Source: Microbacterium sp. Bi121 | GTDB taxonomy: Bacteria; Actinomycetota; Actinomycetes; Actinomycetales; Microbacteriaceae | NCBI RefSeq assembly: GCF_918698005.1 | Contig: NZ_CAKKLJ010000004.1 | Location: forward strand, 62,001-126,000 | DNA: 64,000 nt | Reading direction: 5' to 3' | Part shown: positions 44,616 to 53,072 of the stretch, one piece after another | Layout: every line of letters starts with the position of its first letter | Numbering within the stretch: the stretch's first letter is position 1 | Translations under genes and position numbers: made by a program | Notes under the pieces: model-generated | Told to the model about the DNA's origin: nothing | The model's database searches: none | The model's input: only the letters and a program-made list of their open reading frames with translations

Positions 44616-45844
44616 CTCCCATGCGAGCGAAGAAGGAACGGCAGAAGAAGCCGTCCCGGCGCCTGAAGCTCTGGCCGCGCGATCGCACCTCCGCTCTCGT
44701 GGTGATCCTCGCGACCATCGCGGTCGTGCTGTACTCCGTGCTCGTGCCGCTGCACGCGGCAGCGTACGGATCCCCCGTCGCCGTAACGATGGCCCTCGCG
44801 CTCGCCGCGCTGGGGGCTCCCCTGGTGTCCGTGCGGTACCCGAACCTCGCGATCATCCTCTTCACGGCATCCGCGGTGCTCATTCCGCTGATGATCTCGC
44901 GCGATGCCGCGGCCGGCGCGCCGTGGCCGTGGTCCGTCCCGATGCTGATCGCCTTCGCCGTCCAGGTGTCAGCGGTCACCTTCCGGCACGGATGGCGCCC
45001 CGGTCTCATCCAGTTCGCCCTGGGGAGCGTTGCCGGCATCACTGCCGCGATCATGCTGCCGTCCGTTCCCAGCGGCAACTCCCTCATCGTGACGAGCTCG
45101 GTCGTCGGTGGGCTGTACCTCGTCGCCGTGCTGTTCGCCGGCCGCCTCCGGCTCGGCGAGGAGCTCACGCGAGAACGCGCCCACACCGCTCAGGAGCAGG
45201 CCAAGCGCGAGCTCGTGGAGGAGCGCACGCGCATCGCCCGCGAACTGCACGATGTCGTCGCGCACAGCATGTCGCTCATCCAGGTTCAGGCGTCGACCGC
45301 ACGGTATCGCGTTCCCGATCTTCCGGAGCCGGCTGCCGCGGAGTTCGACGACATCGCAGCGTCGGCGAGGGGCGCACTCACCGAGATGCGCCGCGTCCTC
45401 GGCGTTCTGCGCACAGAGGACCAGAGCGCCGAGCTCGCGCCGCAGCGCGGCATCGACGACATCCCCGTCCTAGTGGAGACCACCCGGCGCGCTGGTGCCG
45501 CCGTCTCGCTCAGTCAGGCCGTCAGCGATGACGTCTCCACCGCGACGCAACTGGCGGTGTACCGGATCACGCAGGAGGCGCTCAGCAATGCCGTGCGCCA
45601 CGCACCCGGGGCGCCGATCTCGGTATCGTTGACGGCGGATGACGCCGACGTTCAACTTGTGATCCGCAACGGCTACGACCCGGAGGGCACCGGCGTCCCT
45701 GGCGGGCACGGGCTGCGAGGCATGAGCGAGCGGGCGACACTACTGGGTGGAAGCGTGACGACAGGACCGGATGCCGACGGCTTCTGGACGGTCATCGCGC
45801 GGATGCCGCGGCATCCGATCACCGCAGCGGAAGGACCCCAGTGA
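44612..45844 (+). CDS. Sensor histidine kinase, NarX/DesK-like
   Basis: A 410-aa kinase with a basic N-terminus and about five membrane segments (28-45, 57-75, 78-95, 108-122, 130-178 as a pair), a short coiled coil (180-205), the HisKA_3 domain with phospho-acceptor H213 (ARELHDVVAHS), and a HATPase domain whose N box is ALSNAVRHAPG and G boxes GHGLRGMSER. The periplasmic loops are very short, as in intramembrane-sensing kinases. ATG 44612 overlaps dedA's stop, and the stop overlaps the regulator start. Confidence 0.93.
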   Translation: MTPMRAKKERQKKPSRRLKLWPRDRTSALVVILATIAVVLYSVLVPLHAAAYGSPVAVTMALALAALGAPLVSVRYPNLAIILFTASAVLIPLMISRDAAAGAPWPWSVPMLIAFAVQVSAVTFRHGWRPGLIQFALGSVAGITAAIMLPSVPSGNSLIVTSSVVGGLYLVAVLFAGRLRLGEELTRERAHTAQEQAKRELVEERTRIARELHDVVAHSMSLIQVQASTARYRVPDLPEPAAAEFDDIAASARGALTEMRRVLGVLRTEDQSAELAPQRGIDDIPVLVETTRRAGAAVSLSQAVSDDVSTATQLAVYRITQEALSNAVRHAPGAPISVSLTADDADVQLVIRNGYDPEGTGVPGGHGLRGMSERATLLGGSVTTGPDADGFWTVIARMPRHPITAAEGPQ

Positions 45845-46509
45845 CGATCGAAGTCCTCATCGCCGATGACCAGGCGATGGTTCGCGCCGGCTTCGCCGCG
45901 CTCCTGGATGCCCACGAGGGCATCATCGTCACCGGCCAGGCAGCGGACGGTCTGGAAGCCGTCTCGCTCGCTGCGCGGCTCGATCCCGATGTGATCCTCA
46001 TGGATGTGCGGATGCCGCAGCTGGACGGCATCGAGGCCACTCGGCGGATTCTCGGCCCCTCGTATCCGGCCGCGAAGGTGCCGCGCATCCTCATGCTCAC
46101 CACCTTCGACATCGACGATTACGTCTACGACGCGCTGCGGGCCGGAGCCAGCGGATTCCTCCTGAAGGACGCTCTGCCGGACGAACTCGTGCATGCCGTG
46201 CGCGTGATCGCCGAGGGCGATGCACTGCTCGCGCCGAGCGTCACCCGGCGGATGATCGCGCAGTTCGCGTCCCAGAAGCCGCGCACCACGGCATCCGCGC
46301 ATCTGCTCGCCGACCTCACCGAGCGGGAACGCGAGGTGCTCGTGCTCATCGGACAGGGCCGATCGAACAGTGAGATCGCCGGCGCGCTGTTCATCGCCGA
46401 GCAGACCGTCAAGACGCACGTCGGCAAGATCCTCGCGAAGGTCGGCGCCCGCGACCGGGTACAGGCCGTGATCTTCGCCTACGACACAGGGCTCGTGAAT
46501 CCCGTCTGA
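45841..46509 (+). CDS. NarL/LuxR-family response regulator
   Basis: A 222-aa regulator: receiver domain with phospho-acceptor D55 (VILMDVRMPQ) and acidic pocket (IADDQ), then a LuxR-type helix-turn-helix at the C-terminus (LTEREREVLVLIGQGRSNSEIAGALFIAEQTVKTHV...). It is the cognate partner of the upstream kinase, joined by a GTGA overlap. The inverted repeat before the next gene, the acyltransferase, is a likely target site (inference). Confidence 0.95.
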   Translation: MTIEVLIADDQAMVRAGFAALLDAHEGIIVTGQAADGLEAVSLAARLDPDVILMDVRMPQLDGIEATRRILGPSYPAAKVPRILMLTTFDIDDYVYDALRAGASGFLLKDALPDELVHAVRVIAEGDALLAPSVTRRMIAQFASQKPRTTASAHLLADLTEREREVLVLIGQGRSNSEIAGALFIAEQTVKTHVGKILAKVGARDRVQAVIFAYDTGLVNPV

Positions 46510-46529
46510 CAGGAGACCCGCCTGACCGT

Positions 46530-46591
46530 ACCCAGGTAGGGGCCACGTCGACACCCTGGGTTGATGCGACGCGCCGCACCGCGTCCATAAC
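46530..46591 (+). promoter_or_regulatory. Candidate regulated promoter of acyltransferase gene
   Basis: Inverted repeat ACCCAGG (46530-46536) / CCTGGGT (46555-46561) with an 18-bp gap; the left half is itself in the palindrome-like TACC-CA-GGTA (46529-46538). The right half touches a -35-like TTGATG (46561-46566), with -10-like CATAAC at 46586-46591 (19-bp spacer). It lies in the 110-nt gap after the response regulator gene. A role as binding site for that regulator is inference. Confidence 0.45.
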
Positions 46592-46620
46592 CTCCTCGAA
46601 CACCCACCGAGGAGGAGAAC

Positions 46621-48144
46621 ATGGCCATCGCGGACCTGCGAGTCACACCCCCGCACGAGGCACGGACCGTGCGCGATACCGGCATCGATCTGGTGCGCGC
46701 GCTCTGCGTGCTCGGCGTCGTCGTGATCCACTCCCTCATGGTCGGCGTCACCGTCACGGACGCCGGTCCCCTGTTCGTCAACGCGAGCGAGGGGTCGGTG
46801 TGGATCGCGCCGCTCAGCTGGGTGCTGCAGGTGATGCCGCTGTTCTTCGTCATCGGCGGCTTCGCCGGGTACACGTCGTTCGCGCGAAGCCGGCGGCGCG
46901 GCGGAACGGGCGCGTCATTCGCGTCCGCACGCATCCACCGGCTGCTGCTGCCCGCCGTGTTCACGGTCGCCATCGTCGGCGCGGCGCTCACCGCCCTGCT
47001 GATCTCGGGCGTTCCCGACGATCTGGTCGGCATCGCCGGCTACCGGTTCGGACAGCCGCTGTGGTTCCTCGCCGTGTTCCTGCTCTGCCAGGTTCTGCTG
47101 CCGGCGCTCGCACGAGCGCACGAGCGCGCGCCGTGGCGGACGATCGGACTGCTCGTCGCCGCTGCCGTGATCGTGGATGCGGCGCGCATCACGACCGGCG
47201 ACGCGGTGTTCGGCATCCTCAACCTCGCCTTCGTGTGGCTGGCCCTCCAGCAGCTCGGCTTCTTCCTCGCAGACGGCCGGATCGCGTCCCTCAGCCGCCG
47301 AACGCGGGCGGTCATCGGTGTCGCCGCCGTCGGAGGGCTGCTGCTCAGTTTCGCGGCCGGCATCCACTCCACCGATCTGATCGAGAACATCAACCCTCCG
47401 ACGACCGCGCTGCTGCTCGTAGGGGCTGCGCACACCATGCTGATGTCGCTCATGCGAGACCGCCTGAACACGTGGAGCGTCACACCCGTCGGAACCGTCC
47501 TGCGCACCTTCATCACGCCGCGCGCGATGACGATCTACCTCTGGCACATGCCGGTCCTGCTCGCCATGGCAGGCGGATCCGCCGTGCTCTCGATCGTCAC
47601 CGGACTCGCCCTCCCTCAGCCCAGCAGCCTCGGATGGTGGATGACGCGCCCGCTGTGGCTGGCTGTGGTCTTCATCCTGACCGCGGGCGTCGCCATCGCA
47701 CTCGCGCGGGTCGAATCGCGCACGGCTCCCCATCACACCGGGTCGAGCGCACGCCTGGCGGCATCCGCCGCAGTCGGCATCGCGGCCATCGCCGGCCTTC
47801 TCGTCCTCGGAACCACGCCTCTCACGGCCGTGATCGCCGTCGGGCTGATGCTGGCGGCCCTTCGCCTGGCGCGCTCCAGGAGAACTGACGGCGCGGTTCA
47901 GGCCGGCTCAGCGCCGTGGCCGAGCCGCAGTCCTGGCAGCATGGCGAGCAGCAGGACCGCGATCGAGAACGCGAAGACCAGCGGGAACGCGTCCGCGCCG
48001 CCGCCCAGCGTCGCGACGCCGAGGCCCGCCAGCGCGACTGCCACGGCAGAGCCCGTCGCGTCGGAGATGGACAGAGCTGATGAATTGAACCCGGCGTTGC
48101 CCGGTGCGGAGTACGCCAGGGTCAGCACGGTCAGCCTCGGGTAG
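46621..48144 (+). CDS. Acyltransferase-3 family membrane protein
   Basis: A polytopic membrane acyltransferase (Acyl_transf_3), which O-acylates surface glycans or small molecules. It opens with TGIDLVRALCVLGVVVIHS, containing the family Arg and H37, then about ten membrane segments, including IYLWHMPVLL near 305. ATG 46621 has a GGAGGAG ribosome site. The frame runs to residue 507, but residues from about 423 on lie antisense to the MFS gene and look like translated noise. In the +2 frame a TGA ends at 47888, so a frameshift may have removed the natural stop. Confidence 0.85.
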   Translation: MAIADLRVTPPHEARTVRDTGIDLVRALCVLGVVVIHSLMVGVTVTDAGPLFVNASEGSVWIAPLSWVLQVMPLFFVIGGFAGYTSFARSRRRGGTGASFASARIHRLLLPAVFTVAIVGAALTALLISGVPDDLVGIAGYRFGQPLWFLAVFLLCQVLLPALARAHERAPWRTIGLLVAAAVIVDAARITTGDAVFGILNLAFVWLALQQLGFFLADGRIASLSRRTRAVIGVAAVGGLLLSFAAGIHSTDLIENINPPTTALLLVGAAHTMLMSLMRDRLNTWSVTPVGTVLRTFITPRAMTIYLWHMPVLLAMAGGSAVLSIVTGLALPQPSSLGWWMTRPLWLAVVFILTAGVAIALARVESRTAPHHTGSSARLAASAAVGIAAIAGLLVLGTTPLTAVIAVGLMLAALRLARSRRTDGAVQAGSAPWPSRSPGSMASSRTAIENAKTSGNASAPPPSVATPRPASATATAEPVASEMDRADELNPALPGAEYARVSTVSLG

Positions 48145-49259
48145 AGCAGCCCCATGCCGCCGCCGGCGAAGCCCCAGCCGACCACGACGATCGCGGGGCT
48201 CGCCGCGGTCAGCGCGGTGAAGAGAACGCTGACGACCGCGATCAAGATGAGTCCGAGACTGATCAGCGCGATGCGCCGGTTTCCCAGCACCTCCCCGTAC
48301 CGACCCTGGAGCGCCGAGCCGCCTGCCCACGCGAAGGCGGCGAGCATCAGGGCGATACCGGCCCAGGTCGAGGTGAAGCCGAACTCGACGATGAGCAGGT
48401 AAGGGATGTACGCCTCAGCGGCGAAGAACGCGCCGGCGACCAGACCGCGCATGAGAACGACGCTCGGCAGACCTCGAACCGCGCGCAGCGCGCCCTTCGG
48501 CAGCAGCGGCGTGACCGCGACCCCGATGGCCACCAGTGCGACGACGGCGATCGGCCAGCCGACCTCGGGGGCCGCCTTGGCCGAGATCCCGACGACCACC
48601 GCGGCGACAGCGACGACGGCCGCCAGCAGCAGCCGCTTGGTGAGGCCGACGACGCCTGACGGATCTCCGCCGCCCAGGTCGAGCGCCCTCAGCCGCAGGG
48701 CGATCATCAGGAACGCGATCGCAGTCAGGACGGCCACACCGAGGAACGCCCACCGCCAGTCGAGGAACTCGGCGACGGCGCCGGCCAGGAACGGCCCGAT
48801 CATCGCCGGAACCACCCACGCTGCCGCGAACGCCGCGAAGATGCGTCCGTGCAGTTGCGGCGGGTACAGCCGGGCGACGACGACGTACAGCGCGACGGTC
48901 TCGCCGCCGGCGCCGAGCCCCTGTACGAGCCGGCCGACGAGGAACTGCTCCATCGTGAACGCGAAGCCCGAGATCAGGAGACCCGCGATGAACAGTGACA
49001 CGGCGACGTACAGCGGACCACGCGGCCCTCGTGCGTCCGACCACGCCCCGCACGCGACCATGCCGATGACGCTGGTCGCCAGGGTTCCGGCGAAGGCCAC
49101 GGCGTAGAGCGCCTGACCGTCCAGCGCAGCGCTGACGACCGGCATGACGGTGGTCACGGCCAGCGATTCGATCGCCGCGAGGAAGATCAGCGCGACGGCG
49201 CCGATCGTCACCCAGATGCGTTCCCGATCCCAGATCGACGGGAACGCCTGAACGCTCAT
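47898..49259 (-). CDS. MFS transporter
   Basis: A 453-aa major-facilitator permease, DHA-type drug/proton antiporter-like. It has a short cytoplasmic N-terminus, first helix VTIGAVALIFLAAIES, the loop 2-3 motif CGAWSDARGPR (motif A form G-x-x-x-D-x-x-G-x-R), and the motif C-like region in helix 5. About 12-14 helices are seen. The substrate is unknown. ATG 49259 overlaps the aminotransferase stop (ATGA), so the gene ends the long SUF transcript or has a link to the aminotransferase's product. Confidence 0.88.
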   Translation of the reverse strand: MSVQAFPSIWDRERIWVTIGAVALIFLAAIESLAVTTVMPVVSAALDGQALYAVAFAGTLATSVIGMVACGAWSDARGPRGPLYVAVSLFIAGLLISGFAFTMEQFLVGRLVQGLGAGGETVALYVVVARLYPPQLHGRIFAAFAAAWVVPAMIGPFLAGAVAEFLDWRWAFLGVAVLTAIAFLMIALRLRALDLGGGDPSGVVGLTKRLLLAAVVAVAAVVVGISAKAAPEVGWPIAVVALVAIGVAVTPLLPKGALRAVRGLPSVVLMRGLVAGAFFAAEAYIPYLLIVEFGFTSTWAGIALMLAAFAWAGGSALQGRYGEVLGNRRIALISLGLILIAVVSVLFTALTAASPAIVVVGWGFAGGGMGLLYPRLTVLTLAYSAPGNAGFNSSALSISDATGSAVAVALAGLGVATLGGGADAFPLVFAFSIAVLLLAMLPGLRLGHGAEPA

Positions 49260-50428
49260 GCGTCGCGCGTCTCGAGGGGCGGCAGCGCGGCGATGCGGGT
49301 GATCGCCTCGGTGATGATCTCGGGACTCGTGCCGAAGTTCAGGCGGACGTGCCCTGCGCCCTCAGCGCCGAATGCCGGCCCGAAGTGCAGGGCGACCTTG
49401 GCCTCGCGAAGGATGCGCCTGGACGGGTTCGTTCCCCAGCCGAGATCGGTCAGGTCGATCCACGCGAGGTACCCGGCATCCGGCATCCGGTAGCGGGCGG
49501 CTGGGAGGTGCTCTTCGAGCAGTTCGGCGATGAGACGCCGATTCTCATCGAGCGTGACGAGCAGGCCGTCCAGCCACGGATCGCTCTCCGGTGAGAACCC
49601 GGCAGTGGCGGCCAGCATCCCGAACTGGCCGGTGCGCCATTCCACCTCGACGGGCAGGCCGCGAATGAGGCGCGTGGTGTCGTCGGATGCCGTGACCATC
49701 AGAGCGCACTTCAGGCCGGCGAGGTTGAACGCCTTGCTGGCGCTGACGATCGCGTAGCCGACCTCGCGCGCGGCGTCGGACACGTTCAGGAACGGCGTGA
49801 AGCCGGTGCCCGGCTGGGCGAGCGGCGCGTGGATCTCGTCCGAGACCACCGCAGCGCCATGTGCGGCAGCGAGCTCGGCGAGAGCGGAAAGCGATGCCGC
49901 GGAGTGCACGGTTCCGGTCGGATTGTGGGGGTTGCACAGCAGCACGGCTCGAGCGCCGGACTCGAGTGCCGAGCGGATGCCGTCGAGGTCGAGCCCCCAC
50001 GCACTGCCGGTGTCGCGCAGCGGAACGCGTTCGACGACGGCACCGGCCTCCTCGACCAGGTCGAAGAACGGTGGGTAGACCGGCGTCGTGACGATCACGC
50101 GATCACCGGGAGCCGTCACACGCCGGAGGATCTCGACGATCCCCATGCTCACGTCGGCGGTGGTCCGCATCCGCGCGGGGTCGGGCGACCAGCCGTAGCG
50201 GCGCTGCGCGAAACCGGTGAAGGCCGCAGCGAGCGGCGTCTTCGACGCGACGTACCCGGTGTCTCCCGTCCGGACCGCACGCTCGAGAGCCGCGGTGATG
50301 GCCGGGGCGAGGGGAAAGTCCGTCTCCGCGACGAACAGCGGCAGCACGTCCGCCGGGTACTCCCGCCATTTCTCGCTGGTGCGCTCTCTGAGCTGCTCCA
50401 GCGGAAGCGCCGAGACCTGCTCGGTCAC
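49256..50428 (-). CDS. MalY/PatB family aminotransferase (cystathionine beta-lyase-like)
   Basis: A PLP fold-type I enzyme of 390 aa. The PLP lysine is K232 (SASKAFNLAGLK), with the NPHNPTG motif at 166-172, SDEIH at 196-200 and a C-terminal arginine in GHVRLNFGTS. The family includes MalY and PatB, C-S lyases acting on cystathionine. It is tucked between sufT (1-nt gap) and an MFS gene. The start is GTG 50428. Whether its sulfur chemistry serves the SUF system is inference. Confidence 0.9.
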   Translation of the reverse strand: MTEQVSALPLEQLRERTSEKWREYPADVLPLFVAETDFPLAPAITAALERAVRTGDTGYVASKTPLAAAFTGFAQRRYGWSPDPARMRTTADVSMGIVEILRRVTAPGDRVIVTTPVYPPFFDLVEEAGAVVERVPLRDTGSAWGLDLDGIRSALESGARAVLLCNPHNPTGTVHSAASLSALAELAAAHGAAVVSDEIHAPLAQPGTGFTPFLNVSDAAREVGYAIVSASKAFNLAGLKCALMVTASDDTTRLIRGLPVEVEWRTGQFGMLAATAGFSPESDPWLDGLLVTLDENRRLIAELLEEHLPAARYRMPDAGYLAWIDLTDLGWGTNPSRRILREAKVALHFGPAFGAEGAGHVRLNFGTSPEIITEAITRIAALPPLETRDA

Positions 50429-50429
50429 G

Positions 50430-50762
50430 TCAGATGGCGAAGCCGAGGGCGCGCATCATGTCGCGTCCGTCGTCGGTGATCCGCTCGGGACCCCACGGCG
50501 GCATCCACACCCAGTTGATGCGGAACCGGTCGACGACCGAGTCGAGCGCCTGTGCCGTCTGCTCCTCGAGAACGTCGGTCAGTGGGCACCCGGCGCTGGT
50601 GAGCGTCATGTGGATCACGAGGGCGTCGTTCTCGTCGTCCCAGGCGAGGTCGTAGATGAGTCCGAGGTCGACGACGTTGATCCCGAGCTCGGGATCCATC
50701 ACGTCCTTCAGAGCTTCGGTGACCTCGTCGTACTTCTCCGGGGCAAGAGTCGCGGTGGTCAT
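50430..50762 (-). CDS. sufT: SUF system metal-sulfur cluster assembly factor SufT-like (DUF59)
   Basis: A 110-aa MIP18/DUF59 protein, an accessory maturation factor for Fe-S proteins. Conserved features are VTEALKDVMDPELGINVVDLGLIYDL near the N-terminus (split: VMDPELG, VVDLGLIYD), the TSAGCPLTDVLEEQ segment with the reactive cysteine, and WVWMPPWGPERIT at the end. It lies 9 nt after sufC and is the last Fe-S gene of the cluster. Confidence 0.92.
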   Translation of the reverse strand: MTTATLAPEKYDEVTEALKDVMDPELGINVVDLGLIYDLAWDDENDALVIHMTLTSAGCPLTDVLEEQTAQALDSVVDRFRINWVWMPPWGPERITDDGRDMMRALGFAI

Positions 50763-50771
50763 GCGATCAGC

Positions 50772-51542
50772 CTACGCCTCGATAGGAGCGGCAGGGTCGA
50801 GGAAGCGGTCGTAGCCCTCGTCCTCGAGCCGGTCGGCGAGCTCGGGGCCGCCCTCTTCGACGATCTTGCCCGCGATGACCACGTGCACGAAGTCGGGGCG
50901 GATGTAGCGGAGGATGCGGGTGTAGTGCGTGATCAGAAGCACACCGAGGCCGGTGGCCTCCTTGGCGCGGTTGACGCCCTCTGAGACGATCTTCAGCGCG
51001 TCGACGTCAAGACCGGAGTCGGTCTCGTCGAGGATCGCGAACTTCGGCTTGAGCACCTCGAGCTGCAGGATCTCGTGGCGCTTCTTCTCGCCGCCGGAGA
51101 AGCCCTCGTTGACGTTGCGCTGCGCGAACTTCGGGTCCATGCGCAGGTTGGTCATGGCGGACTTGACGTCCTTGGTCCACGAGCGGATCGAGGGGGCCTC
51201 GCCGTCCAGGGCCGTCTTCGCGGTGCGCAGGAAGTTGGTCACGGTCACGCCGGGGATCTCGACGGGGTACTGCATCGCGAGGAAGAGGCCCGCGCGTGCG
51301 CGCTCGTCGACGGACATCGCCAGGACGTCGTCGCCGTCGAACGTGATCGTGCCGCCGGTGACGGTGTACTTCGGGTGGCCGGCGATCGTGTACGCGAGCG
51401 TCGACTTGCCGGAGCCGTTGGGGCCCATGATGGCGTGCGTCTCACCGGTCTTCATGGTGAGGTTGATTCCGTTGAGGATCGGGGTGGCCCCCGCCTCGGT
51501 CTCGACCGAGACGTGCAGGTCGCGGATCTCAAGAACAGACAT
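50772..51542 (-). CDS. sufC: Fe-S cluster assembly ATPase SufC
   Basis: SufC is the ABC ATPase that drives the SufBCD scaffold. The 256-aa protein has Walker A GPNGSGKST (about 41-49), the SufC-type signature GFSGGEKKRHEIL and Walker B FAILDETDSGLDVDAL with the family's atypical DETDSGLD. ATG 51542 is 1 nt past the Rieske gene stop and has a GGAAG ribosome site. Confidence 0.97.
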   Translation of the reverse strand: MSVLEIRDLHVSVETEAGATPILNGINLTMKTGETHAIMGPNGSGKSTLAYTIAGHPKYTVTGGTITFDGDDVLAMSVDERARAGLFLAMQYPVEIPGVTVTNFLRTAKTALDGEAPSIRSWTKDVKSAMTNLRMDPKFAQRNVNEGFSGGEKKRHEILQLEVLKPKFAILDETDSGLDVDALKIVSEGVNRAKEATGLGVLLITHYTRILRYIRPDFVHVVIAGKIVEEGGPELADRLEDEGYDRFLDPAAPIEA

Positions 51543-51543
51543 T

Positions 51544-51870
51544 TCAGACTTCCTTAATGACGGTCGGGTCGATGAGCACGTCGTCGCCGTCGATCTGGAC
51601 GACGTAGACCGGGACGGGCTCGAAAGCGGGGAGGTTGAGGGGCTTGCCGGTGAGCAGGGAGAACTGCGAGCCGTGGGCCCAGCATTCCAGCGTCTCGCCC
51701 TCGACGAAGCCTTCGGACAGCGAGATCTCGCCGTGCGTGCAGGTGTCGCCGATGGCGTGCACCTCGCCGTTCGAGTCGAGGACGACGGCCATCGGGACGC
51801 CGTCGATCTCGACCCGCAATGCGGTGTCCTGCTCGAGTTCGCTCAGACCGCAGGCGCGCTGGGCGCTCAC
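51544..51870 (-). CDS. Rieske [2Fe-2S] ferredoxin-type subunit
   Basis: A 108-aa single-domain Rieske protein. The cluster ligands are in CTHGEISLSEG (Cys, His) and CWAHGSQF (Cys, His), each two residues apart (C-x-H and C-x-x-H). Such non-heme ferredoxin proteins are usual in actinobacterial suf operons between sufD and sufC, and may act in electron supply or as a cluster acceptor. The start is GTG 51870, overlapping the sufD stop (GTGA); a longer frame is internal to sufD. Confidence 0.9.
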   Translation of the reverse strand: MSAQRACGLSELEQDTALRVEIDGVPMAVVLDSNGEVHAIGDTCTHGEISLSEGFVEGETLECWAHGSQFSLLTGKPLNLPAFEPVPVYVVQIDGDDVLIDPTVIKEV

Positions 51871-53072
51871 GCGGTCACCGCCGCGAGCTCGGTCTCGATG
51901 GCGGCCAGCAGCTCCTCCTCGAGGGCGGGGATGCCGAGACGCTGGACGACGTCGCTGAGGAAGCCGAGCACGACGAGGCGACGGGCTTCCTCTTCGCCGA
52001 TGCCGCGGGCCTGCAGGTAGAACAACTGCTCGTCGTCGAAACGACCGGTGGCGCTGGCGTGGCCCGCACCGAGGATGTCGCCGGTCTTGATCTCGAGGTT
52101 CGGGATCGAGTCGGCGCGTGCGCCCTCGGTGAGCACCAGGTTGCGGTTGGCCTCGTACGAGTCGGTACCGGTGGCGTCGGGCCCGATGAGGACATCGCCG
52201 ATCCATACGCTGCGGGCGCTCTCGCCCTGCAGCGCACCCTTGTAGAGCACGTCCCCGGTCGTGTGCGCGCCCTTGTGGTGCAGATAGACCTGGCTCTCCA
52301 GATGCTGCCCCGCGTCGGCGTACGAGAGTCCGTACATGCGCCCCTCCGAACCGGTGCCGGAGAGTTCGACGTTGGGGTTCACACGCACGATGCCGCCGCC
52401 GAAGCTGATGACGAAGTGCTTGACGAGCGCATCCTTGTCGACGCGTGCCTGGTGGGATGCTGCGTGCACAGCATCGTCATCCCAGCGCTGAACGCTGATG
52501 ACGGTGAGCCGGGAGCCGGCGCGGGCGATGATCTCGACGTTCTGCGCGTACTGCGCCGAACCGCGGTGGCGCAGCACGACGGTGGCCGAGCTGTTCTCGA
52601 GCGCCTCGATCACGATGTGGGCGTCGGCGCGCTTGTCCGCGCCCTGCCCGGTGATCGTGACGAGGACCGGCTCCGCCACCTCTTCATCACGCGGGATGCG
52701 CACGTGCATTCCCTCAGCCGAACCCTGCCACGCCACGGCCGAGAGGACGTCTTCCGGGACGAAGAACTCGCCGCGCGGGACGTCGCCGGCCGCGAGCGGC
52801 GCGCCGATGAACTGCGCGCCGGTCTCGACGTCGTAGGTGACGCCGTCGTTCTGCTCGGCGGTGGTGAACAGCTCGGAAAGCTGCGCGACCGGGGTGTGCT
52901 TCCAGTTGACCTCTCGACCGGTCGGCGTTCCGAAGTCCGCCGGATCGAACGAGCGCGGACGCTCGGAGCGGGTCTGGACCGGAACGAATCCGGCACCCGG
53001 AACCTGGGCGGCCGGGTCGATGTGCGCGTTCGTGTGCTGCGCCTCTGCGGGCGCGGTAACCTGGGCCGCCAT
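51867..53072 (-). CDS. sufD: Fe-S cluster assembly protein SufD
   Basis: SufD forms the scaffold with SufB and SufC. The 401-aa protein has the right-handed beta-helix core and the C-terminal signature region RNLVLTEGARADSIPNLEIKTGDILGAGHASATGRFDD split around SIPNLEI and GHASATG, followed by YLQARGIGEEEARRLV. ATG 53072 follows the sufB stop with no gap. It is one of two homologous scaffold subunits in the operon. Confidence 0.95.
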   Translation of the reverse strand: MAAQVTAPAEAQHTNAHIDPAAQVPGAGFVPVQTRSERPRSFDPADFGTPTGREVNWKHTPVAQLSELFTTAEQNDGVTYDVETGAQFIGAPLAAGDVPRGEFFVPEDVLSAVAWQGSAEGMHVRIPRDEEVAEPVLVTITGQGADKRADAHIVIEALENSSATVVLRHRGSAQYAQNVEIIARAGSRLTVISVQRWDDDAVHAASHQARVDKDALVKHFVISFGGGIVRVNPNVELSGTGSEGRMYGLSYADAGQHLESQVYLHHKGAHTTGDVLYKGALQGESARSVWIGDVLIGPDATGTDSYEANRNLVLTEGARADSIPNLEIKTGDILGAGHASATGRFDDEQLFYLQARGIGEEEARRLVVLGFLSDVVQRLGIPALEEELLAAIETELAAVTA

